Positions 20,082 to 26,723 of a DNA stretch of 64,000 nt are shown here, piece after piece. This DNA comes from Alphaproteobacteria bacterium. GTDB taxonomy: Bacteria; Pseudomonadota; Alphaproteobacteria; Acetobacterales; Acetobacteraceae. The notes under the pieces were generated by a model. That model worked only from the letters and a program-made list of their open reading frames with translations, did not search any database and was not told where the DNA came from. Position 1 is the first letter of the stretch. Every line of letters begins with the position of its first letter. Both the position numbers and the translations under genes were made by a program. The stretch covers positions 178,929-242,928 of the forward strand of contig JAPLOI010000075.1 in NCBI GenBank assembly GCA_026400815.1, in the 5' to 3' direction.

Positions 20082-20115
20082 TGCAGCGGCCCCAGGCAGG
20101 AAGGCGCCCCCGCCC

Positions 20116-21003
20116 ATGATGATGATCCTCGGCATCCCCGCACCGCTGCTCTTCGGGCAGTTGCTGCTGGGTGTGGTGAACGGCGCGTTCTACGCGCTGA
20201 TGTCCCTGGGCCTCGCCATCATCTTCGGCATGCTGAACATCGTGAACTTCGCGCACGGCGCGCTGTTCATGCTGGGCGCCTTCACCGCCTGGGGCCTGCT
20301 CAACTACGCAGGGATCGGCTACTGGTGGGCCCTGCTGCTGGCCCCCCTCATCGTCGGTGCCTTCGGCGTGCTGCTGGAGCGGCTGTTCATCAGCAAGCTC
20401 TACAAGCTCGATCACCTCTACGGCCTGCTGCTTACCTTCGGCCTCGCCCTCATCCTCGAAGGCCTGGTGCGCAACTACTACGGCTCCTCCGGCCTGCCCT
20501 ACCGCATCCCCTCCCAGCTCCAGGGCGCGCAGAACCTCGGCTTCATGATCATGCCGAACTACCGCGGCTGGGTCGTGCTCGCCGCCATCGTCATGTGCGT
20601 CATCACCTGGCTGGTCATCGAGAAAACCTCGATCGGCGCCAAGCTGCGCGCCGCCACGGAAAACGCGCCGCTGGTGCAAAGCTTCGGCATCAACGTGCCG
20701 CTCATGATCACCCTCACCTACGGCGCCGGCGTGGCCCTGGCCGCCTTCGCCGGCGTGCTGGCGGCACCGATCTACTCGGTGAACCCCAACATGGGCGCCA
20801 ACTTCATCATCGTGGTCTTCGCCGTGGTGGTGATCGGCGGCATGGGCTCCATCCTCGGCTCCATCGTCACCGGCTTCGGCCTGGGCATCGTCGAGGGCCT
20901 CACCCGCGTATTCTACCCCGAAGGCTCCGCCACGGTCATTTTCGTGGTCATGGTCATCGTGCTGCTGGCCCGCCCCGCCGGGCTCTTCGGAAGGGCGCAC
21001 TGA
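20116..21003 (+). CDS. livH: Branched-chain-type ABC transporter permease (LivH)
   Basis: 295 residues of mostly hydrophobic helices. Typical segments are GVVNGAFYALMSLGLAIIFG, MLNIVNFAHGALFMLGAF and, near the C-terminus, VVIGGMGSILGSIVTGFGLG, which contains the EAA-like coupling region. It follows the second binding protein by 34 bases and precedes livM by 2 bases. LivH and LivM form the transmembrane pore. Confidence 0.94.
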   Translation: MMMILGIPAPLLFGQLLLGVVNGAFYALMSLGLAIIFGMLNIVNFAHGALFMLGAFTAWGLLNYAGIGYWWALLLAPLIVGAFGVLLERLFISKLYKLDHLYGLLLTFGLALILEGLVRNYYGSSGLPYRIPSQLQGAQNLGFMIMPNYRGWVVLAAIVMCVITWLVIEKTSIGAKLRAATENAPLVQSFGINVPLMITLTYGAGVALAAFAGVLAAPIYSVNPNMGANFIIVVFAVVVIGGMGSILGSIVTGFGLGIVEGLTRVFYPEGSATVIFVVMVIVLLARPAGLFGRAH

Positions 21004-21005
21004 AG

Positions 21006-21938
21006 ATGATGGGTTTCTCCCGCCCGCAAACCGCGGCCTTCTGGCTGATGGTTGCCGCCATCATGATCGCCCCGGCGATCCTCTACCCCGTCTTCCTGAT
21101 GAAGGTGATGTGCTTCGCGCTCTTCGCGTGCGCCTTCAACCTGCTCATCGGCTATGTCGGCCTGGGCAGCTTCGGCCACGCCGCCTTCTTCGGCATGGGC
21201 GCCTACATCACCGCCTACAGCGCCAAGGCCTGGGGCTGGACACCGGAGATCGCCATCCTCGCCGGCGGCCTCGTCGGCGGCGGCCTCGGCCTCGCCTTCG
21301 GCTGGCTCGCCATCCGCCGCCAGGGCATCTACTTCGCCATGATCACCCTGGCCCTCGCGCAGATGAACTACTTCCTCTGCACCCAGTGGGATTTCACCGG
21401 CGGCGAGGATGGCATCCAGGGCGTCCCCCGCGGCAACCTCTTCGGCCTCTTCTCGCTCAAGTCCGACCTCGCCATGTATGCCGTGGTCGCGGTCATCTTC
21501 GTCGCCTGCTTCCTGCTCATCCACCGCATCGTCCACTCCCCCTTCGGCCAGGTGCTGAAGGCGATCCGCGAGAACGAGCCCCGCGCCACCTCGCTGGGCT
21601 ACCGCACGGATGACTACAAGCTGATGGTCTTCGTCCTCTCGGCCGCCATCGCCGGCATCGCCGGCGGCATGAAGTCGCTGGTCTTCGGCATCGCCACCCT
21701 CACGGATGTCAACTTCCCCATGTCCGGCGAAGTGATCCTGATGGCGCTGCTCGGCGGCATGGGCACCATCTTCGGCCCCGTCGTCGGCGCGGCCATCGTC
21801 ATCACCATGCAGAACTACCTCGCCCCCTTCGGCGCCTGGGTCACCGTAACCCAGGGCGTGGTCTTCGTGGTCTGCGTGCTCGCCTTCCGCCGCGGCCTCA
21901 TCGGCGAACTCGCCGCCCGCCGCCGCCTCAGCCTCTAG
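21006..21938 (+). CDS. livM: Branched-chain-type ABC transporter permease (LivM)
   Basis: 310 residues from the ATG at 21006, two bases after the livH stop. The frame is open far upstream inside livH, but only from this point does the protein look like a permease. Family segments are FNLLIGYVGLGSFGHAAFFG, GIYFAMITLALAQMNYF, a cytoplasmic VLKAIRENEPRATSLGY and ALLGGMGTIFGPVVGA. It is the last transporter gene; the beta-helix gene follows 14 bases later on the same strand. Confidence 0.94.
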   Translation: MMGFSRPQTAAFWLMVAAIMIAPAILYPVFLMKVMCFALFACAFNLLIGYVGLGSFGHAAFFGMGAYITAYSAKAWGWTPEIAILAGGLVGGGLGLAFGWLAIRRQGIYFAMITLALAQMNYFLCTQWDFTGGEDGIQGVPRGNLFGLFSLKSDLAMYAVVAVIFVACFLLIHRIVHSPFGQVLKAIRENEPRATSLGYRTDDYKLMVFVLSAAIAGIAGGMKSLVFGIATLTDVNFPMSGEVILMALLGGMGTIFGPVVGAAIVITMQNYLAPFGAWVTVTQGVVFVVCVLAFRRGLIGELAARRRLSL

Positions 21939-21952
21939 GCCAGGGCAGGGCG

Positions 21953-23026
21953 GTGCGCCTGCTCCTCCTGGCCGCCCTGGCGTTCCTCGCCGGGGCGGTG
22001 CCGGGGCAAGCCGCCACCCAATCCGCGCCCACCTGCCAGGCCGGCACCCTGTCCGCCCTGCGCGCCTGCATCGCCCAGGCCCAGCCCGGCGCCCACATCG
22101 CCCTCACGCAAGACATCACCTGCCGCGGCGTCCAGGAATGCTGCCCCGGCGGCGCCGCCCCGCTGCGCCTCACCGGCTTCCAGTCCCTCACGCTCGATGG
22201 CAAGGGCCACACCTTCCTTCGCACCGCCGGCCAGCGCGCCTGCCAGGCCGTGGTCATCCGCAACGCCCCCGGCCTCACCATCGCCAACCTCACCTTCGAC
22301 GAAGACCGCGCCGCACCCCCCTGCGAACTCGCCGACAAGCCATGCCCCTCCACGCTGGACATCGGCAACACGCAGGGCCTCACGCTCGATGGCGTGCGCG
22401 TGCTCTGGGGCAAGGGCTACGTCGTCCGCATCTGGAGCGCGGCGGATATCGCCATCCGCCGCACGGAAATCGCCGATGCCGGAATCATCGCCCTCTACGC
22501 CGGCCACTACAAATACGGCCCCACCACCAACATCCTGATCGAAAATTCCCGCATCCTGCGCGCCCGCACCAACGGCGTGGCCCTGCAGGGCGCGGACAAT
22601 GCCGTGGTCCGCAACACCCGCTTCGAAAACAACCACTGGCACGGCCTCTGGCCCGTCCCCAACATCCCCGGCGGCATCACCCCCGGCGGCCAGCTCCTCT
22701 TCGCCCAAGGCACCGGCATGCGGGCGGAGAACAATGTTTTCGTCGGCAGCAACTGCGCCAACTGCAAGCCCAGCCAGCTCGTCACCGCACTCGAAATCGG
22801 CGAAGGCGCACACAGCCCCGGCGTCGCCAACCTCGCCATCACCGGCAACCGCATCTGCCACAGCAACCCCGGCTGGGCGATCTACCACAATCCCGGGGCC
22901 CCGCTCGGCACCGCCACCGTCGCCAACAACCGCGTCTCCGGCTACACCGGCATCGATAATCTGCGCGGCAACGTCACCCGCAGCGGCAACACCATCGCGC
23001 ATGGTGATGCCTGCCCGGCGTCATAG
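21953..23026 (+). CDS. Secreted right-handed beta-helix (pectate-lyase-like) protein
   Basis: 357 residues from GTG at 21953. An N-terminal signal peptide (MRLLLLAALAFLAGAVPGQA) precedes a Cys-rich segment (residues about 45-65) and a series of parallel-beta-helix coils: LTLDGKGHTF, LTIANLTFDED, LTLDGVRVLWG, ILIENSRILRARTNGVALQG, NAVVRNTRFENN. The fold is typical of polysaccharide lyases and isomerases, but I see no defined catalytic triad. It is 14 bases behind livM and probably co-transcribed, which is an odd companion for an amino-acid-type transporter. Substrate unknown. Confidence 0.8.
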   Translation: MRLLLLAALAFLAGAVPGQAATQSAPTCQAGTLSALRACIAQAQPGAHIALTQDITCRGVQECCPGGAAPLRLTGFQSLTLDGKGHTFLRTAGQRACQAVVIRNAPGLTIANLTFDEDRAAPPCELADKPCPSTLDIGNTQGLTLDGVRVLWGKGYVVRIWSAADIAIRRTEIADAGIIALYAGHYKYGPTTNILIENSRILRARTNGVALQGADNAVVRNTRFENNHWHGLWPVPNIPGGITPGGQLLFAQGTGMRAENNVFVGSNCANCKPSQLVTALEIGEGAHSPGVANLAITGNRICHSNPGWAIYHNPGAPLGTATVANNRVSGYTGIDNLRGNVTRSGNTIAHGDACPAS

Positions 23027-23037
23027 GAAGAAAGTAT

Positions 23038-23070
23038 GTTCTTTTTTGAAAAAAAGAACCAAAAAACTTT
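23038..23070. repeat. AT-rich hairpin, type 1 (forward copy), after the beta-helix gene
   Basis: GTTCTTTTTT and AAAAAAGAAC arms with 2 bases between, then CAAAAAACTTT. It starts 11 bases past the stop at 23026. The same hairpin and tail occur at 61897-61931 and, reversed, at 14541-14564. Confidence 0.85.
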
Positions 23071-23110
23071 CCTGACTTTGCACCGTTTCTAGTCCGGGCA
23101 CCATTATCAA

Positions 23111-23150
23111 AAGTCTTTTTGCTTCTTTTTCTTCAGAAAAAGAAGATTCT
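23111..23150. repeat. AT-rich hairpin, type 2 (reverse copy), before prpF
   Basis: Reverse complement of the element at 14450-14485: AAGTCTTTTTG, then CTTCTTTTTCT and AGAAAAAGAAG arms around TC. With the type 1 copy at 23038 it forms an inverted pair whose tails face each other. The same pair, inverted as a whole, is at 14450-14564. Confidence 0.85.
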
Positions 23151-23170
23151 TTCTTCCTTGGAACCCATCC

Positions 23171-24331
23171 ATGACCCTCCAAGCCACCCGTTCCGTCTTC
23201 ATGCGCGGCGGCACCAGCAAGGCCCTGATGTTCCGCGCCGCGGATCTCCCCGCCGACACCGCCGCCCGCAACGCCCTCTTCCTCGCCGCCATGGGCTCGC
23301 CCGACCCCAGCATGCGCCAGCTCGATGGCATGGGCGGGGGCGTCTCGTCGCTCTCGAAGGTCTGCATCGTCGGCCCCCCCAGCCGCGCAGACGCCGATGT
23401 GGACTACACCTTCGCCCAGATCGAGATCGACCGGGCCGAGGTCGACTATGCCGGCAATTGCGGCAACATGTCCTCCGCCATCGGCCCCTTTGCGGTCGAT
23501 GAAGGCCTCGTCCCCACCCCGCCAGACGGGGAGGCGGTCGTCCGTATCCACAACACCAACACCGCCAAGATCATCGTCGCCCGCTTCCCCGTCCACGCCG
23601 GCCGCGCCGTGGTGCAGGGCGATCTCGCGCTCGATGGCGTCGCCGGCACCGGCGCCCCCATCCGCCTCGATTTCACCGACCCCGGCGGCTCCAAAACCGG
23701 CAAGCTCCTGCCCAGCGGCAACGCCACCGACCTGCTGGAGATCCCCGGCCACGCCCCGATCCGCGCCAGCCTGGTCGATGCCGCCAACCCCTGCGTCTTC
23801 ATCGCCGCCGTCGATCTCGGCCTAGCCGGCCACGAACTCCCCACCGCCCTGGAACGCGACAAACCCCTGCTCGAAACGCTGGAGGCCCTGCGCCGCGCCG
23901 CCTCGGTCCGCATGGGCCTCGCCCCCAGCCTGGAAGCCGCCGCCCGCATCACCTCCATCCCCAAGCTCGGCCTGCTCGCCGCCCCGCAGGAAACCACGTT
24001 GCTCTCCGGCCGCACGCTCGCCGCGGATCAAGCTAACATCGTCGCCCGCATGATCTCGGTCGGCCAGCCGCACCGCGCCATCCCGCTCACCGGCGCGCTC
24101 TGCCTCGCCGTCGCCTGCCGCATCCCCGGCAGCCTCGCCAACACCCTGGCCCGCCCCTCCGATCCCACCGCCCCGATCCGCATCGCCCACCCCTCCGGCA
24201 GCATCATGGTCGCCGCGGAAATCCGCCTCGATCCAAGCGGGCCAGACCTCACCGTCCCCCACGCCACCGTCTTCCGCACCGCCCGCCGCCTTTTCCAAGG
24301 CGAAGTCCTCTGGCAACCCCCCACCCCGTAG
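23171..24331 (+). CDS. prpF: PrpF-family isomerase/tautomerase
   Basis: 386 residues, normal for the family. Opening RSVFMRGGTSKALMFRA, then QLDGMGGGVSSLSKVCIVG, VDYAGNCGNMSSAIGPFAV and a diaminopimelate-epimerase-like two-lobed fold with Cys residues in both lobes. Members isomerise 2-methylaconitate, aconitate or 4-oxalomesaconate. Next to the CitE/MaoC pair and an ABC importer it suggests catabolism of an unsaturated tricarboxylic or methyl-branched acid. Without prpB, prpC or prpD nearby the methylcitrate role is not supported. Its TAG stop lies inside the GTAG head of a REP-like palindrome. Confidence 0.88.
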   Translation: MTLQATRSVFMRGGTSKALMFRAADLPADTAARNALFLAAMGSPDPSMRQLDGMGGGVSSLSKVCIVGPPSRADADVDYTFAQIEIDRAEVDYAGNCGNMSSAIGPFAVDEGLVPTPPDGEAVVRIHNTNTAKIIVARFPVHAGRAVVQGDLALDGVAGTGAPIRLDFTDPGGSKTGKLLPSGNATDLLEIPGHAPIRASLVDAANPCVFIAAVDLGLAGHELPTALERDKPLLETLEALRRAASVRMGLAPSLEAAARITSIPKLGLLAAPQETTLLSGRTLAADQANIVARMISVGQPHRAIPLTGALCLAVACRIPGSLANTLARPSDPTAPIRIAHPSGSIMVAAEIRLDPSGPDLTVPHATVFRTARRLFQGEVLWQPPTP

Positions 24332-24350
24332 GGCGGGTCGCGAAGCGGAC
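24328..24350 (+). repeat. REP-like element, copy 1 (GTAG head, decayed right arm)
   Basis: GTAG followed by GGCGGGTC, the loop GCGAAGCG and GAC, after which the match to the intact copy at 61961-61988 stops, so the right arm of the stem is lost. At least 29 bases are identical between the two copies. The prpF stop codon TAG is bases 24329-24331 of this element. Confidence 0.7.
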
Positions 24351-24402
24351 ACTCCAACCCCAACTACGTACGTAAAGAAAACCCCTTCCCACCGCCGTGT
24401 GA

Positions 24403-24417
24403 GTTAATTAAATTAAC
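24403..24417. promoter_or_regulatory. AT-only palindrome upstream of a small basic protein gene
   Basis: GTTAATT, a central A, and AATTAAC form a perfect 7+1+7 palindrome that ends 4 bases before the ATG at 24422. A second palindrome, TACGTACGTA, is at 24365-24374. In very GC-rich DNA both stand out as possible operator sites; the first would also cover the normal ribosome-site position. Function is inferred. Confidence 0.5.
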
Positions 24418-24421
24418 CAAC

Positions 24422-24892
24422 ATGAGCACGATCCCCTCCCCCCTGGCCACCGCCTTCGCCGCCCTGGCGGCGGAGCTGCGTCTGCGCGCCGGGGATGGCA
24501 CGGGGCAGGGCGCCCAGCACGCCTTTCACGCCCTGATCCTGCTCGGCCTCATCCGCGTGCTCTGGGTGCTGGAATCCATGGTCCGCCACTGGCAGTCCGC
24601 CCGCCCCGCGGCCGCCACCGGCCACACACTCCTGGCCGCCCGCTACCCCCGCGAGAAACGGCCGCGCCGCCCCCTCACGCCCCGAATCCGCGCCGACCTC
24701 AAATCCATCACGCGCCGGTACCAGGCCCCGGCCACCATCACGCCGCCGGTCAGCCACGCTCGCCCGCGCCTGCAAAGGCCCGCGCGCGCCCGAACCACGC
24801 CGCGCACGGTCCATACGCCCACCCAGCGCCCACGCGCGTTTTCAAAACGGGCCTTCCAGCCCGTCCCGAACCACGCCCTATTTATTTCGTAA
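24422..24892 (+). CDS. Hypothetical basic protein with one hydrophobic helix
   Basis: 156 residues, not recognised. Residues about 38-55 (HALILLGLIRVLWVLES) form a hydrophobic helix. The rest, from residue about 75, is rich in Arg, Pro and Thr (EKRPRRPLTPRIRADLKSI) with no domain I know. No Shine-Dalgarno site is visible; the AT palindrome at 24403-24417 occupies that place. It ends at a small hairpin (CCTATT at 24877 pairing with AATAGG at 24891) and converges on the LLM gene. The long basic tail could bind nucleic acid, but that is a guess, and the gene itself is less certain than its neighbours. Confidence 0.45.
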   Translation: MSTIPSPLATAFAALAAELRLRAGDGTGQGAQHAFHALILLGLIRVLWVLESMVRHWQSARPAAATGHTLLAARYPREKRPRRPLTPRIRADLKSITRRYQAPATITPPVSHARPRLQRPARARTTPRTVHTPTQRPRAFSKRAFQPVPNHALFIS

Positions 24893-24906
24893 TAGGAATA
24901 TTCCGC

Positions 24907-25758
24907 CTAACCCGCCTGTGCCGCCCGGATAATCGCCGCCCACCGATCCAGCACCGGCAGGATCTTGTCCTCCTTCTCCGACTCCAGCGAAACCACCGCC
25001 CGCTTCACGCCGAGATCCCGGTGCCGCAGCAACTGGTCCAGATCCTCCATCGCGCTGAAGGTGGAAATCTCCACCTCCGCGGGATCACGCCCCGCCTCGG
25101 CCGCCATCTGCGGAAACGCCCGCAGCGCCTCCTCGATCGGCGCCCGCCCGGCAATCGGGATCCAACCCTGCCCATAGCGCAGCGCCCGCCGCGCCCCCTG
25201 CGGCCACGCCCCGCCCACGATCACCGGCGGATGCGGCTTCCGCACCGGCTTCGGCCACGCCATGATCGGATCGAAATTGACGAACTCGCCGTGATACTCG
25301 GCTTTCGATTTCGTCCAGATCTCCACCATCGCCTCGATCCGCTCGCGCACCAGCTTGGCCCGCGTCGCGAACACCGTCCCGTGATTCTCCATCTCATCTT
25401 CATTCCAGCCAATCCCGATCCCGAACAGGAACCGCCCGTTCGAAATCTGGTCCAGCGATGCCACCTGCTTCGCCGTCTGGATCGGGTCGCGCTGGTTCAC
25501 CAGGCACACGCCGGTCCCCAGCTGCAACGTCGTCGTCGCCGCCGCCGCGGCAGCCAGCGAAACAAACGGGTCCATGCAGTCGTAATACCGCTTCGGCAGC
25601 TCCGCCCCACCGGGCCACGGCGACTTCCGCGAAACCGGAATATGCGAATGCTCCGGCGCCCAGACGGATTCGAACCCACGCTCCTCCAGCGCCCGCCCCA
25701 GCGCCTGCGGCGTCATGGAATAATCGGTGAAGAACATCGACGCACCGAACTGCAGCAT
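24907..25758 (-). CDS. LLM-class F420/flavin-dependent oxidoreductase (TIGR03619-like)
   Basis: 283 residues from the ATG at 25758, chosen because GGAGGG sits 6 bases before it. The fold is the luciferase-like TIM barrel: FTDYSMTPQALGRALEERGFESVWAPEHSHIP near the N-terminus, LQLGTGVCLVNQRDPIQTAKQVASLDQISNGRF in the middle, GIGWNEDEMENHG, and PPVIVGGAWP. The family oxidises or reduces with F420 or FMN; the cofactor and substrate here are not evident. It converges on the small basic protein gene and diverges from the TauD-like gene, with 83 bases between their starts. Confidence 0.87.
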   Translation of the reverse strand: MLQFGASMFFTDYSMTPQALGRALEERGFESVWAPEHSHIPVSRKSPWPGGAELPKRYYDCMDPFVSLAAAAAATTTLQLGTGVCLVNQRDPIQTAKQVASLDQISNGRFLFGIGIGWNEDEMENHGTVFATRAKLVRERIEAMVEIWTKSKAEYHGEFVNFDPIMAWPKPVRKPHPPVIVGGAWPQGARRALRYGQGWIPIAGRAPIEEALRAFPQMAAEAGRDPAEVEISTFSAMEDLDQLLRHRDLGVKRAVVSLESEKEDKILPVLDRWAAIIRAAQAG

Positions 25759-25841
25759 GGCCATCCCTCCATTGTTGCCGCCCACGATACAGCGAAACCG
25801 CCGCCATGCTAGAACAGCCGAAAGGCGAAGGAGGAACCGAG

Positions 25842-26723
25842 ATGAACAGCCTGCGCGGCATGGGCGGCCCCCGCTACCGCCACGAAATGGGCGAAAGCGC
25901 CCCCTTCGAAACCATCGCGGTGGACAAGCTCACGCCCATCATCGGCGCCGAGATCACCGGCGTCGATCTCTCCAAGCCCCTGTCCAACCAGCAATTCGAT
26001 GAGATCCACCGCGCCTTCGCCGAGAACCTGGTCATCTTCTTCCGCGACCAGACCCTCACGCCCGAACAGCATCTGGCCTTCGGCAAGCTCTGGGGCGAGC
26101 TCCACATCCACCCCGCCGCCCCGCACGAGCCGGGCCTGCCGCCGCTGATGAAAATCCACGCCGACCGCAACTCCTCGCGCGCCAACGGCGAAGGCTGGCA
26201 CAGCGACGTCTCCTGCGACGAACTGCCCCCGATGGGCTCGATCCTCTACATCAAGCAGTGCCCCCCGCACGGCGGCGACACCCTCTTCGCCAACATGTAC
26301 GCCGCCTACGAAGCCCTGTCCGACCGCATGAAAACCTACCTGGATGGGCTCACCGCCATCCACGACGGCGAACAGGTCTATCGCGGCACCTACGCCAATC
26401 TCGGCGTCGCCGACAAACCCGTCTATCCCCGCGCCGAACACCCCATCATCCGCACCCACCCCGTCACCGGCCGCCGCGCCCTCTATGTGAACCGCGGCTT
26501 CACCCGCAACATCGTCGGCCTGCCTGGCGACGAAAGTGCGGCCATCCTGTCCTACCTCTACGACCACGCCGAAAGCCCGCTCTGGCAATGCCGCTTCCGC
26601 TGGACCGAACGCACCGTCGCCTTCTGGGACAATCGCTGCGCCCAGCACCGCGCCATGTGGGACTACTGGCCCCACACCCGCAGCGGCAACCGCGTCACCG
26701 TGCTGGGGGATAAGCCGATCTAG
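25842..26723 (+). CDS. TauD/TfdA-family alpha-ketoglutarate-dependent dioxygenase
   Basis: 293 residues from the ATG at 25842, preceded by GGAGG. Fe(II) ligands are visible: His120 and Asp122 in WHSDVS, and His269 in the CAQHRAMWDYWPH segment, followed by the Arg that binds 2-oxoglutarate (RSGNR). The family hydroxylates substrates such as taurine, 2,4-D or alkyl sulfates; which one is unknown. No sulfonate transporter is adjacent. It diverges from the LLM gene and converges with the metalloprotease gene, sharing a 4-base CTAG that supplies both stop codons. Confidence 0.9.
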   Translation: MNSLRGMGGPRYRHEMGESAPFETIAVDKLTPIIGAEITGVDLSKPLSNQQFDEIHRAFAENLVIFFRDQTLTPEQHLAFGKLWGELHIHPAAPHEPGLPPLMKIHADRNSSRANGEGWHSDVSCDELPPMGSILYIKQCPPHGGDTLFANMYAAYEALSDRMKTYLDGLTAIHDGEQVYRGTYANLGVADKPVYPRAEHPIIRTHPVTGRRALYVNRGFTRNIVGLPGDESAAILSYLYDHAESPLWQCRFRWTERTVAFWDNRCAQHRAMWDYWPHTRSGNRVTVLGDKPI

